A stretch of DNA of 64,000 nt from Capnocytophaga sputigena (GCF_900446695.1 NZ_UAVP01000008.1:1-64000); one strand, 5' to 3'; positions 36,084-45,043 are shown, counted from the first letter of the stretch. Translations and numbers: made by a program. Notes: generated from the letters alone by a model not told the origin.

Positions 36084-36611
36084 TCAACTATTTTCTAACT
36101 CGGTGAATAGGGCTTTTAGCTCGGTAGCATCGTGAGGAGAGAGTTTGCCGGCAATCACCAAACTGAGCTGGCGACGTTGCAGAGCGCCTTTATATCGCTC
36201 TTTTTCGAGCTCGGTTTCGGGTTCTAAGTCGGGTACTTTTACGGGGCGACCATTTTCGTCTACCGCTACGAACGAGTAGATAGCCTCGGTAGCTTTGGTG
36301 CGTTCACCATAAGTATTTTCCATCCACACATCTATATACACCTCCATAGAAGAGGAGAAAGCGCGAGAAATAGCAGCTTCTACGGTTACTATACTCCCTA
36401 CGCGTATGCTATGGGTGAAGGCTACGTGATTTACCGATACAGTAACTGTAGCACGCCCAGAATGGCGCTGAGAGGCAATACTTGCGGCTCTATCCATACG
36501 AGCGAGGAGCTCGCCCCCAAACATAGCGTTTAGGTGATTGGTTTCGCCAGGTAGTACGAGGTCGGTGAGTATGGTACGTGAATCAGAAGGGGTTTTCTTG
36601 TATGGTATCAT
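36084..36611 (-). CDS. Hot-dog acyl-CoA thioesterase
   Basis: 175 residues from ATG 36611 (MIPYKKTPSDS), 4 nt after the upstream stop; the longer frame would lie inside the upstream gene. The YciA/BFIT-type hot-dog motif LPGETNHLNAMFGGELLARMDRAASIA is clear near residues 18-45, and VAFTHSIRVGSIV follows. These cytosolic enzymes hydrolyse acyl-CoAs. The C-terminal 40 residues are a helical extension. Cotranscribed with the HU/SPOR gene. Confidence 0.9.
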   Translation of the reverse strand: MIPYKKTPSDSRTILTDLVLPGETNHLNAMFGGELLARMDRAASIASQRHSGRATVTVSVNHVAFTHSIRVGSIVTVEAAISRAFSSSMEVYIDVWMENTYGERTKATEAIYSFVAVDENGRPVKVPDLEPETELEKERYKGALQRRQLSLVIAGKLSPHDATELKALFTELENS

Positions 36612-36615
36612 TTTT

Positions 36616-38040
36616 TTAGGGTTGAGTGAGTATCCATCCACCATCGAGTTTTTTCTCTTGTTTGGATGCTTGTACTTCGCGTTGTTGTAGTCTTGCTTCA
36701 TCGGGAGAATCGAAACCACCATAGCTTACTTGGTATAAACCTTTAGCATTTACGCCTAACACAAAAGCATTAGGGTATCCTATCTTTCTAAGTTGTTGTA
36801 CACGAGCTTGTGCATTTTTCTCGGAACTAAAAGCCCCTGCAATCACTTGGTATTTTTTGTTAGCCAAAGGAGATGGTTTACTAGGGCTGCTTGGAGCACT
36901 TGTGTTAGCAGGTTTGGCACTTGTTGTAGCTTGTGTAGGTTTAGTACCCGCTGTAGCTTGCGTAGGCTTAGTACCTGCTGTGGCTTGCGTAGGTTTAGTA
37001 CCTGCTGTAGCTTGTGTAGGTTTAGTACCCGCTGTAGCTTGTGTAGGTTTAGTACCTGCGGTAGCTTGTGCAGGTTTAGTACCTGCTGTAGCTTGTGTAG
37101 GTTTAGCGGCTGCAGTAGCTTGTGTTGGGGCAGACTCTGGTTTTGTAGGTTTAGGTGATTCGGCAACTGTATTATTAGTTTTAGGCTTTGCCTTACCTTT
37201 TTCTGGAGTGAGTGTAATTACCGGCATAGTGATAGGAGGGGTAAACACCGCTGCTTCACTAAGTTGCTGATTCAAACGCTCTTGCACCAAGCTATCAGTA
37301 ATTACATATTGCTGTTCATCGGAATTACCATTAGCAAGTTTTTCACTAAACAACGCATAAGCTCCATAAGCCAAAATTGCCAATCCTAACATTGCCACGG
37401 CAGTATATTTGATATAAGGGCGCAGTTTGAATTGCTTTTTGTTTTTATTAGGCTGAGGAGGAGTTACATTTTGCACCTCGGGCTGTGAAACAGGTTCTAT
37501 AGGAGGAGCTGGTTGTGAAACAGGACTCTCTATAGCTGCGAGCGATTTTTCTTCAGGAGGAAGAATTGATTGAGGGTCTATTGTAGGTTTTATTTGATTT
37601 TCAGCGATTTGAAGGTCGGAAGTAGTAACTTCGTGAGGCACAAAGGGTCCCATACCGAAAGAGTCGGTAAGATAATTCACATCATTAGCAGGTTCAAAAG
37701 AAACGCGTCCTTCACGTGTTTGGCGCAAAGTACCTATTCTTTCTAACTCTAAAGGTTGTTCCTGCTGCAAGATGCGTTTCCATCCTTCTACGGCAAGATT
37801 TATATAATCTTCTACGAGTTTGTAGTCGATACCAGATTGTTCTGATACATATTTCATCAACAAGCCATCGTTAGAATTGAGGCTTGCGTTGAAACTAAGC
37901 TCGCGCTTAGGGGGATCGAAAGTCTTATCGTCAGCCATTTTAGCTGATTTTCTATTAGAGATAAATGCTCCGAATTTAGGGATAATCACACATTGGTGTT
38001 TGTAGAGCAACTCTTCGATGTATACATTTAAATCTTTCAT
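36616..38040 (-). CDS. HU-CCDC81 and SPOR domain protein (peptidoglycan-binding, cell division associated)
   Basis: 474 residues. Residues 1-135 form two HU-like winged modules of the HU-CCDC81 type seen in Bacteroidota (HQCVIIPKFGAFI, KRELSFNASLNSNDGLL). A proline-rich linker and one membrane helix (about 212-231) follow, then a periplasmic linker with eight 9-residue QATAGTKPT repeats (about 305-376). The SPOR domain (about 400-474, YQVIAGAFSSEKNAQARVQQL) binds denuded glycan at division sites. The cytosolic part may contact DNA or FtsZ-related proteins. It starts 22 nt after the 3' end of tRNA-Arg, with no promoter between. Confidence 0.92.
   Translation of the reverse strand: MKDLNVYIEELLYKHQCVIIPKFGAFISNRKSAKMADDKTFDPPKRELSFNASLNSNDGLLMKYVSEQSGIDYKLVEDYINLAVEGWKRILQQEQPLELERIGTLRQTREGRVSFEPANDVNYLTDSFGMGPFVPHEVTTSDLQIAENQIKPTIDPQSILPPEEKSLAAIESPVSQPAPPIEPVSQPEVQNVTPPQPNKNKKQFKLRPYIKYTAVAMLGLAILAYGAYALFSEKLANGNSDEQQYVITDSLVQERLNQQLSEAAVFTPPITMPVITLTPEKGKAKPKTNNTVAESPKPTKPESAPTQATAAAKPTQATAGTKPAQATAGTKPTQATAGTKPTQATAGTKPTQATAGTKPTQATAGTKPTQATTSAKPANTSAPSSPSKPSPLANKKYQVIAGAFSSEKNAQARVQQLRKIGYPNAFVLGVNAKGLYQVSYGGFDSPDEARLQQREVQASKQEKKLDGGWILTQP
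36912..37127 (-). repeat. 27-bp coding tandem repeat, eight copies
   Basis: Unit on the plus strand GTAGCTTGTGTAGGTTTAGT plus 7 bases; it encodes QATAGTKPT on the minus strand. The five central copies differ by only a few bases. Copy number would be expected to vary between strains and to change the length of the periplasmic linker. Confidence 0.9.
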
Positions 38041-38062
38041 AATCTTTACTGATTAAAACAAG

Positions 38063-38134
38063 TGGTCCTGCCAAGAATCGAACTTGGATCAAAAGTTTAG
38101 GAAACTTCTATTCTATCCGTTGAACTACAAGACC
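38063..38134 (-). tRNA. tRNA-Arg (anticodon CCU)
   Basis: 72-nt cloverleaf on the minus strand: acceptor GGTCTTG (38128-38134) pairs with CAGGACC (38064-38070); anticodon stem GAAGT/ACTTT with loop TTCCTAA gives CCU; T-arm contains GTTCGATTC. The 3' CCA is not encoded, so it must be added by CCA-adding enzyme. Confidence 0.95.
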
Positions 38135-38150
38135 CACTCAGTAATTTTTG

Positions 38151-38181
38151 CAAAGGTAATACTTTTTTTTGAAATAGCAAA
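38151..38181 (-). promoter_or_regulatory. tRNA-Arg (and HU/SPOR) promoter
   Basis: TTTG (38178-38181), 19-nt spacer, TACCTTTG (38151-38158), 16 nt before the tRNA 5' end. Confidence 0.85.
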
Positions 38182-38194
38182 TTTTCAATAGTAA

Positions 38195-38280
38195 GACACT
38201 GAGTTCGAGGGGATGGGAGTTCTCTGAGTATCAGAGCTCTTGGAGATCTCAGTACTCTCAGAGTTATCAGAGTTTATTTA
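38195..38280. repeat. Low-complexity CTCAGAG-type repeats between tRNA and prmC
   Basis: Short words GAG, CTCAGAG and CTCTGAG recur in both orientations (ATCAGAGCTCTTGGAGATCT, CTCTCAGAGTTATCAGAG). The style resembles the G-rich repeat at 1378-1600, but shorter. No gene is seen in 38182-38392. Confidence 0.5.
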
Positions 38281-38392
38281 ACGTAAGTTCAAGGTAAGTA
38301 ATTTCACGAATTTTCACCTGACAGTGAATTATTTTTGTAAATATATTGTGTTATACTACTGTAAATCAATTTTTTGTTATATTGAACTGATG

Positions 38393-39256
38393 TTATTTAA
38401 CTTTGGTAAAGGTGTGAGCGCAAAGCATACGATCATTACCAGAAAGATCTTGGCGGAGTATGATTTCGGCAAAGTTTTTTTGGGTTAACATCGCTTGCAT
38501 TTCGGCTGCTAAATACTGATTGATTTCAAAAAACAAACTGCCTTCAGGCTTTAGATATCGTTGAGCGAGAGAGGCTATTTGTTCATAGAATAACAGTGGG
38601 CGCTCGTTGGGAACAAAAAGGGCTAAATGAGGTTCGTAACTAAGCACATTGCTATGCATTTCAGTCTTTTCTAATTCACGTACATAAGGAGGATTAGAAA
38701 TGATCACATCATACTTTTGTGGAAGTGTTTTGGTTTGTAAAATATCACATTGCAAAAACTGAATTTTTACTCCATTGCGGTCGGCATTGCGCTGTGCCAC
38801 GGTTATAGCTTTAGGCGAAACGTCTATAGCTGTCACCACAGACTTGGGCAAGGCTTTCGCTAATGAAATCGGAATACAACCACTGCCAGTGCCTATATCT
38901 AAAATGTGCAATGGATAGTTTTTATCAGGATAAGTTTGCAATACCCAATCGACTAATTCTTCGGTTTCGGGTCGGGGTATGAGGACGTTTTCATCTACAA
39001 AAAAACGATTAGAGAAGAACTCAGTTTCGCCCAAAATGTATTGTATGGGTTTGGCTGTTTGTAATTCTGTAATCGCTTGTTGTATAGATTGTTTTATATC
39101 ATCTGTAAGGAGTGTATCAGCATTGGCTAATACATCGGCTGTAGTATAGTTAACATAGTGCTCCAAGAGAATAAAATAAAAAGAATTGATTTCACTCTTA
39201 GGATACAAAGGTTGTAAGCAGTTGTGAATATGGGCTTTTAACTCGGCAAAAGTCAT
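38393..39256 (-). CDS. prmC: Peptide chain release factor N5-glutamine methyltransferase
   Basis: 287 residues. N-terminal helical domain (1-90), then methyltransferase with LDIGTGSGCIPISLAKALP (about 117-135) and catalytic NPPY in IISNPPYV. It methylates the Gln of the GGQ motif in release factors RF1 and RF2, using SAM. Overlaps the next upstream gene by one base. Confidence 0.96.
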   Translation of the reverse strand: MTFAELKAHIHNCLQPLYPKSEINSFYFILLEHYVNYTTADVLANADTLLTDDIKQSIQQAITELQTAKPIQYILGETEFFSNRFFVDENVLIPRPETEELVDWVLQTYPDKNYPLHILDIGTGSGCIPISLAKALPKSVVTAIDVSPKAITVAQRNADRNGVKIQFLQCDILQTKTLPQKYDVIISNPPYVRELEKTEMHSNVLSYEPHLALFVPNERPLLFYEQIASLAQRYLKPEGSLFFEINQYLAAEMQAMLTQKNFAEIILRQDLSGNDRMLCAHTFTKVK

Positions 39257-40371
39257 TAGTTTACACGAATTTGTTGCCCCACTTTTAGATTACTGCTGGC
39301 TACATCATCAAAATTGTTGAGTTTCATCAGTTGTTGTACAGGCACTTGCTGCTCACGTGCTATTTTATACAAAGTATCGCCTGTTTGCACTTGATAAAAC
39401 ACTTGAGCAATTGCCTCTTTTTTGACAGGACTCTCTTTAGCAGGTGCTGAAGCAGGTTTAGCTACAGGAGCTTTAGGTGTTTCGGCTTTAGCTATAACTT
39501 TAGGTGTTTCTTTGACTACCGATTTTGGTGTTTCTTTGACTACTGGTTTAGCTATTTCCTTAACTACTGGCTGCGCTGCTGGTTGTGTAGTTTCTTTTGC
39601 TGCAATTTTAGGTGTAGGTGTTGAAATGACATCGGTATTAGGCATTTTGAGTTCTGCGCCCTTCATTGCAATTACCTGATTGTCGTACAGATGCAAGTTG
39701 AATTTCTTGATAAGAGCAATCAATTTTTTAGCATAGGCAGGATCGGTAGCGTAGCCCGCTTTTTTGAGTCCGTGAGCCCACGATTCGTAATCGGTAGGGT
39801 CTAACTCAAACAAAGAGCTATATCTACCGCGTTTTACCAAGAATTGAGAGTGATCTTCAAAGGATTCGTAAGCATATTTATAACGGCGGAAGCACTCGCT
39901 TTTCTCGTCGTCGTCGTGGGTAATAGTTTTGCCATTCCAAGTAGCGTGACATTTGATACCGAAATGGTTATTGCCATAACGAGCCAAGCGACCTTGCCCT
40001 GAACCACTTTCTAAGATACCTTGTGCCAAGGTGATACTTGCAGGAATGTTATAGCGTTGCATTTCCACCATAGCAATATCCTTGTAATCCTCTATATACT
40101 TTTGAGTAACCGCCCCTGTTACTTGTAAAGCAGGAGGTACTTCGTGGAAATCGTCTTCCACGAAATCTTTGCGGTTGAGTTTTGAATCCGCGAGGGCTTT
40201 GTTCCTTTGTGCAAGCTCAGAATGGGTAGGTTTTTTCACCTCGACACGGGGTGTAGGTCGTTGCCCACGATAAATTACAGAATTAGAATTTTTTCCATTT
40301 TTATAATTCTGTTCAGAGCAAGATGATATTATAAAGAGAAATAGTAATAGCAAACTAAATCTTTTCATCAT
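39256..40371 (-). CDS. Lipoprotein GH73 glucosaminidase with LysM domain
   Basis: 371 residues; the second Met (40368) is the likelier start of the lipoprotein signal (SLLLLFLFIISSC, lipobox C at about 18). The GH73 domain (about 95-220) has ITLAQGILESGSGQGRLAR with the catalytic Glu, NNHFGIKC and DYESWAHGLKKAGYATDPAYA. A Pro/Lys/Ala/Thr-rich linker with VVKETPK repeats precedes a C-terminal LysM domain (about 325-370). It should cut the glycan chain of peptidoglycan from the outer membrane or periplasm. Confidence 0.93.
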   Translation of the reverse strand: MMKRFSLLLLFLFIISSCSEQNYKNGKNSNSVIYRGQRPTPRVEVKKPTHSELAQRNKALADSKLNRKDFVEDDFHEVPPALQVTGAVTQKYIEDYKDIAMVEMQRYNIPASITLAQGILESGSGQGRLARYGNNHFGIKCHATWNGKTITHDDDEKSECFRRYKYAYESFEDHSQFLVKRGRYSSLFELDPTDYESWAHGLKKAGYATDPAYAKKLIALIKKFNLHLYDNQVIAMKGAELKMPNTDVISTPTPKIAAKETTQPAAQPVVKEIAKPVVKETPKSVVKETPKVIAKAETPKAPVAKPASAPAKESPVKKEAIAQVFYQVQTGDTLYKIAREQQVPVQQLMKLNNFDDVASSNLKVGQQIRVN

Positions 40372-41296
40372 AATTCAATATACTTTTATGTTTTTTAATT
40401 CGTTCGTTGTTAAAGCCCTTAATTCCTTGTAAACCACCAGTATGGATGGCTAAAATGCGGGTATTGGGCGCAAAATACCCTTGCTTTGAGAGGGCAAAGA
40501 TAGCAAAAATCATTTTACCTACATATATAGGGTCCAATAAAATTTTTGTTTGACTGTTAAAATCATTTAAAAAATCTACCAATTCATCGTTCACTTTTGC
40601 ATAACCACCGAAGTGATAATCGTGTATCAACTCCCAATTTGTTTTGGTAGTATATTGCTTGATTACCTCGCTAAGAAACTCGCCTTTGAGAGCAGGAAAC
40701 CCTATGACTTTCTGATGATTAGCACTTGCATTAATAAGCCCAGAGATGGTACCACCAGTACCCACAGCACTACATATTACATCAAAAACACTATCTTCGG
40801 GGGTAAGAATTTCCTCACATCCCCTCACTGCCAGCGCATTAGTACCACCTTCGGGGGCTATATAAACATTATTACCATAGCGTTTCAGGAGATTCTCCAA
40901 GAATTCGGGTGTATGTTTTTGTCGGTAATCTTCACGACTCACAAATAGAAAATCCATTCCACAAGATTTAGCAAACTTTAACGTCGTATTAACATCTACT
41001 TTAGATTTTAATTCGTCCCCGCGGATCACACCAATAGTTTTCAAACCTACAATTTGCCCTGCAGCGGCTGTAGCAGCAATGTGATTAGAATAAGCCCCTC
41101 CAAAAGTGAGGATGGTATCCTTGCCTTCCTCTTGTGCTTTGGCAATGTTATACTTGAGTTTGCGAAGCTTGTTACCCGACACAAAAGGGTGGTTCTTGTC
41201 TTCACGTTTTATAGTGAGGGTAATACCACTGGGCAATGGAATATTTACGGGTTCATTTTCTATATGGAGGTTATTGAACATAAGAGGTATATTCAT
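40355..41296 (-). CDS. PLP-dependent deaminase, D-cysteine desulfhydrase/ACC deaminase family
   Basis: 313 residues from ATG 41296 (MNIPLMFNN); the frame extends further up but would overlap the neighbour. The PLP Lys is in SGNKLRKLKY (about 40), with TFGGAYSNHIAATAAAG (about 60-76) and VGTGGTISGL (glycine loop). The family acts on D-cysteine or 1-aminocyclopropane-1-carboxylate, giving a 2-oxo acid and ammonia. D-cysteine desulfhydrase is likelier in a bacterium; substrate not fixed by the sequence. Overlaps the GH73 gene by 17 nt. Confidence 0.9.
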   Translation of the reverse strand: MNIPLMFNNLHIENEPVNIPLPSGITLTIKREDKNHPFVSGNKLRKLKYNIAKAQEEGKDTILTFGGAYSNHIAATAAAGQIVGLKTIGVIRGDELKSKVDVNTTLKFAKSCGMDFLFVSREDYRQKHTPEFLENLLKRYGNNVYIAPEGGTNALAVRGCEEILTPEDSVFDVICSAVGTGGTISGLINASANHQKVIGFPALKGEFLSEVIKQYTTKTNWELIHDYHFGGYAKVNDELVDFLNDFNSQTKILLDPIYVGKMIFAIFALSKQGYFAPNTRILAIHTGGLQGIKGFNNERIKKHKSILNYDEKI

Positions 41297-41297
41297 A

Positions 41298-42269
41298 TTA
41301 ATACACTTTAAATTCTGTTTCGCCTTTAGGAATATGTAATAAGTAGTCCAATTCAGCACCTACCCATTTTCCTTCTCTTTTAAACTTACACAACAATGCA
41401 GAAGCTCCTCGAAAACCTTTGTCTTTCTTTTTGCTTTTTAAGCCCACTAATCTACCCTCTCCATAAAAAACTAACTCATAATTTTCTAATGGAAAGAATT
41501 CTAAATTATCAGCACCTGCAATGGAAATAAGTTCTTCCCATCCCTCTTGCACTTCTTCTTCATCAAAATATTGGGCAATGGCTTGGTCTTTCATTTTATT
41601 ATATGAGAATTGAGCTATTTTGTCTAAATCACGCTCTTTAAATGATTTTTGAATCATTTGATAAGCTTGTAATACTTTTTGCTCCAAGAGCTTCTTATCA
41701 AAATTTCTTAAATCTTGACTATCTTTCCAACCTTCTATTTTATAAGGCACATCAGGAAGCGTAAAGGTTACTGTTTGTTCAAAGTATTTTTTCCCTGCAA
41801 ATTTAAAAAAGCCATTTTCGTCTTCTGGAGTATGATAGGTAAATATTTTGTCTTGTTGTTTTTCAATAGAAAAACGATTTTGATTATCATAACTACCTAT
41901 TTCTAATACAACAGTTGAATTGTTCAAAAATTCTCCAAATTCTTCTGTAGCATACATCCTTAGCTTTATCGTTTGATTTGAAAAATTCAAAAGATATGGA
42001 TTTATTGTAAAACTACTAGACCCTCCTTCTCCGTAGTTTTTATAGGCTAAGATATCATTTATATACAATTCAATGTAACAATGACCAAATTTAAAATCTA
42101 CTTGATAGATAGGTTCATAATTATAGTGTTTAACTTGTTTTGCAATCTCTTCAACGAGATTATCAGCGGTGATGTTTGGATTTTGATTTACGGGGGTGGG
42201 TTGTGAACAGCTTTGGAAAGTTAGCAAAGCTACGCAAGCTAAAACGATGTTATGTACTATTTTATTCAT
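41298..42269 (-). CDS. Lipoprotein of unknown function
   Basis: 323 residues with lipobox ALLTFQSC (Cys about 21). First half is beta-rich with FGHCYIELYINDILAYKNYGEGGSSSFTINPYL, the second half a helix-rich DUF with KERDLDKIAQFSYNKMKDQAIAQYFDEEEVQEGW, reminiscent of SnoaL-like/NTF2-like folds. No family claimed. It overlaps the permease gene by 8 nt and may assist it or be its cargo. Confidence 0.8.
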   Translation of the reverse strand: MNKIVHNIVLACVALLTFQSCSQPTPVNQNPNITADNLVEEIAKQVKHYNYEPIYQVDFKFGHCYIELYINDILAYKNYGEGGSSSFTINPYLLNFSNQTIKLRMYATEEFGEFLNNSTVVLEIGSYDNQNRFSIEKQQDKIFTYHTPEDENGFFKFAGKKYFEQTVTFTLPDVPYKIEGWKDSQDLRNFDKKLLEQKVLQAYQMIQKSFKERDLDKIAQFSYNKMKDQAIAQYFDEEEVQEGWEELISIAGADNLEFFPLENYELVFYGEGRLVGLKSKKKDKGFRGASALLCKFKREGKWVGAELDYLLHIPKGETEFKVY

Positions 42270-43503
42270 ATCTCAATGCTTCAACGGGGTCTAATTTTGA
42301 GGCTTTCATCGCGGGGTACAAGCCAGAAATTACAGATACTACTACTGCAATAATAATGGCTATTGCTATCACGCCCCAAGGAATAGTAAATTGAAATTTT
42401 ACGGCTTTGGCTATCACAAATCCTAAACTGATACCTAATATAATACCAGCAATAGCTCCCATTTGTGCAATAAGCAAAGTTTCGGTAAAGAACTGCAAGG
42501 TTATGGATTTGCGTTTTGCTCCTAATGCTTTGCGAATGCCTATTTCCTTGGTGCGTTCGGTTACTGAAACGAGCATAATATTCAGTAAGGCTATGGAGGA
42601 ACCTAAAATGGTGATGAGCCCAATTACAAAACCTGCAATGGTGAGTGTACCTGTGATATTACCTATACGTTGCAAAAGGTCATCACTACGTTCTATGCCA
42701 AAATTATTCTCTTGTAAAGGCGCTAACTGACGAAGGTTGCGCATCACGACGATAGCATCATCTACCAATCCGTCGAGTTGATCTTTACTTTGGGCGCTTA
42801 TTTTTAATTGGAAGTTGGGATTATCTACAGGAAAAGCAGAACGTGCAATACCTAAGGGGATGAGCACTTGAAAATTTTCGTAGTTACCAAAAGAAGAACT
42901 CTGCTCTTTGAGCACCCCTATTACTTTGAATTTATACCCACGTATAGAAATAGTTTTTCCGATAGGATTTATATCTTTGAAGAGAGTTTTCTTAAAATCG
43001 GGACCTATGACACATACTTTGCTGTTGTTTTGGATATCAAAATCACTAAAATCACGTCCTTCCTCTATTTCTAATCCTGAATTACTGATATAGTACTCAT
43101 CTACTCCTATTACTACCGCTAACGGGTCGGTTTTTTTGTTTTCGTACTTCACTTCGGCTGCTGAAGCGACATTTATAGAAATGCTTGTTTTGGCAAACGG
43201 ACTATTGAACTGTTCTTTGAAAGCAGTTGCCTCTTGATAAGTGATATAAGGATGAGGTTTTTGGGTAGTTCCGCTACCTTCAGCACGCTGAGTATACTGA
43301 TAACGAGTTATAGAGAAGGTGTTTGCTCCCATAGAAGAGAAGTTACCTTCGAGGGTATTGCGCAAAGCGGTAATCACACTGAGGATACCCACCAATGCAG
43401 TAATACCAATAGCGATAATGAGCACGGTGAGAATAGTGCGCAATAGCTGTCCGCGAATGCTATCGAGAGCTATTTTTATATTTTCACGAATTACGATCCA
43501 CAC
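42262..43503 (-). CDS. MacB/FtsX-type ABC transporter permease
   Basis: 413 residues. MacB-PCD domain: TM1 near 18-40 (RTILTVLIIAIGITALVGILSVI), periplasmic part about 45-270, then three TM segments (about 290-315, 335-365, 375-398) with the FtsX pattern ERTKEIGIRKALGAKRKSI. The C-terminus LDPVEALRYE is typical. Usually paired with an ATPase and a membrane-fusion protein; neither is next to it here. Function could be lipoprotein or peptide export. Confidence 0.9.
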   Translation of the reverse strand: MWIVIRENIKIALDSIRGQLLRTILTVLIIAIGITALVGILSVITALRNTLEGNFSSMGANTFSITRYQYTQRAEGSGTTQKPHPYITYQEATAFKEQFNSPFAKTSISINVASAAEVKYENKKTDPLAVVIGVDEYYISNSGLEIEEGRDFSDFDIQNNSKVCVIGPDFKKTLFKDINPIGKTISIRGYKFKVIGVLKEQSSSFGNYENFQVLIPLGIARSAFPVDNPNFQLKISAQSKDQLDGLVDDAIVVMRNLRQLAPLQENNFGIERSDDLLQRIGNITGTLTIAGFVIGLITILGSSIALLNIMLVSVTERTKEIGIRKALGAKRKSITLQFFTETLLIAQMGAIAGIILGISLGFVIAKAVKFQFTIPWGVIAIAIIIAVVVSVISGLYPAMKASKLDPVEALRYE

Positions 43504-43552
43504 AGTATAATTAGCAAATTAGGGGATTATCAAATTAGAAAATGGTTAAAAA

Positions 43553-43610
43553 CAAAAAAAGGCAATCAATAACCTATCAACTTGTAATTGTTACGTGTTA
43601 TCTATTGCCT
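43553..43610 (-). terminator. tmRNA terminator
   Basis: On the minus strand GGCAAT..ATAAC and GTTAT..ATTGCC arms form a long hairpin followed by TTTTTTTG (43553-43560). Confidence 0.8.
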
Positions 43611-43623
43611 GTTACTTGTTTAG

Positions 43624-44023
43624 TGGAGTCGGAGAGAATCGAACTCTCGTCCAAATAAGTCATCAAAGAGCTTTCTACATACTTAGTACTCGTTTGATTT
43701 TCGTCGTAAAACTGACCGAGCACCGCCCATTTTACGCTTAGCTTCCTAAAATTAAGAACCCTTAGCAGAAGCGTACCGCAGGTTCAATGTTGACTTTTAT
43801 GGTGCCTCTGTACGAAACGCCGTCAACAAGGGCTTTTCAGAGACATCTCGCTTCCCTACCTTGTAGGGACTTAGCCAGCAATCTTACTAAACTTCAGATT
43901 AGGCAGCAAGAGCGTAGTTATTCTCGCCATTTAAAATTTTGAAATAGAGATTAACGAGCATTCATTTCACAGCTCGGTATGCTTACTGTTCAATGTCACT
44001 TACTGTCAAAACCGGTCGACCCC
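43624..44023 (-). ncRNA. ssrA: tmRNA
   Basis: 400 nt on the minus strand. 5' GGGGTCG (44017-44023) pairs with 3' CGACTCC next to A at 43624. The 3' end has a T-arm-like GAGTTCGATTCTC. The tag-coding stretch reads GGC GAG AAT AAC TAC GCT CTT GCT GCC TAA, i.e. GENNYALAA, with AAT before it as possible Asn. The ALAA end is a typical protease tag. Pseudoknots were not checked. Confidence 0.95.
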
Positions 44024-44048
44024 AAGTGTTCATTTATGTAATTCGGGG

Positions 44049-44079
44049 CAAAGGTACAAATAATTTACAAATTAGCAAA
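44049..44079 (-). promoter_or_regulatory. tmRNA promoter
   Basis: TTTG (44076-44079), 19-nt spacer CTAATTTGTAAATTATTTG, TACCTTTG (44049-44056) on the minus strand, 26 nt before the mature 5' end. Confidence 0.85.
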
Positions 44080-44105
44080 TTTGCCGATTGGTAAATTTGT
44101 AGACA

Positions 44106-44160
44106 CAAAAAAAACTTTGCCAAAGGTGCAAGCTACATAAGCAGGAAACTTTGGCAAAGT
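44106..44160 (-). terminator. Terminator of the universal stress protein gene
   Basis: 12-bp perfect arms ACTTTGCCAAAG (44114-44125) and CTTTGGCAAAGT (44149-44160); on the minus strand followed by a run of Ts. 18 nt from the stop codon. Confidence 0.9.
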
Positions 44161-44177
44161 CCATACTACAAAAACTA

Positions 44178-45011
44178 CTATTTCTCTTTCTCTACCCTAA
44201 TAGTAAGTACCGGAGTATTAGAGTGATTTACGAGGTCGCTACTAATACTGCCGTTGAAGAAATGAGCGATACCTTTGCGTCCGTTAGGGAACATACAAAT
44301 AAGGTCTATTTTATTATCTTTCACGTAGTTGAGAATACCTGTTTCTACACGAATATCGTTGTATACGTGAGTTTCGTAATGCTGACGCACGTGCTCAGCT
44401 TCTTTGAGAAACTCTTCCATACGGTGGTTGATTTCGTGAGTAGTAAGGAACTGATAAGGCGTATTCACATATACCAAATCTACTTTAGCGCCAAAGAGTT
44501 TGGCTAATTTCAACGCTTTTTCAAAAGGTTTTAAAAATCGTTTAGAGAAGTCGCAACCAAACATTATGTGTTTGATTTTGAGTTTTTCGTGTGGATTTTT
44601 AATTACTAATACAGGTACAGAGGCAGAGCGAATCACTTTTTCGGCATTAGAACCGATAAAGAGTTCTTTTGCTCCTGAAGCACCGTTGGAACCCATAAAC
44701 ACAAGGTCGATATGGTATTTTTTCACTACATTTTCCACAGCTTCAGGCAAAGGCGAAGTTTCTACCAAATCAAGAATTTCTACATCGGTATTGAGAGTTT
44801 TGTGGAGATCGTTAAAGCGCTGTTTGGTGAGGTTGAGAAAATACATAGCCTCAGGCACAGACACTTGACTCTCGGTCATTAAGCGCACTGGCAATTCTAT
44901 CGCGTGAAGCAAATAGATTTTAGCTTTGTGTTTCTTAGCCAATTCAATTGCTACGTGAAGAGAAGCGATAGACTTCTCAGAAAAATCGGTGGTTACTAAG
45001 ATGTTTTTCAT
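44178..45011 (-). CDS. Universal stress protein with two Usp domains
   Basis: 277 residues. Domain 1 (about 1-145) has KNILVTTDFSEKS and GSNGASGAKELFIGSNAEKVIRSASVPVLVI (split), the ATP-binding G-2x-G-9x-G(S/T) motif in its GSNGASGAKELFIGSN form. Domain 2 (about 150-277) starts HIMFGCDFSKRF and has FPNGRKGIAHFFNGSISSDLV, where the second ATP motif is degenerate. Cytosolic; role in stress tolerance as known for the family. Own terminator downstream. Confidence 0.92.
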   Translation of the reverse strand: MKNILVTTDFSEKSIASLHVAIELAKKHKAKIYLLHAIELPVRLMTESQVSVPEAMYFLNLTKQRFNDLHKTLNTDVEILDLVETSPLPEAVENVVKKYHIDLVFMGSNGASGAKELFIGSNAEKVIRSASVPVLVIKNPHEKLKIKHIMFGCDFSKRFLKPFEKALKLAKLFGAKVDLVYVNTPYQFLTTHEINHRMEEFLKEAEHVRQHYETHVYNDIRVETGILNYVKDNKIDLICMFPNGRKGIAHFFNGSISSDLVNHSNTPVLTIRVEKEK

Positions 45012-45043
45012 AAGACTCTATTTTTTTAGTTATTAATTAAATT

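Noticed and set aside
36793-37270. Several long open frames on both strands around the 27-bp repeat
   Set aside because: A 27-bp repeat without stops opens every frame at once; only the minus-strand frame continues into HU and SPOR domains.
43504-43552. Possible promoter in the AT-rich gap before the permease gene
   Set aside because: TTTGC-like and AAATTAG words are present but no TAnnTTTG at the correct distance on the minus strand.
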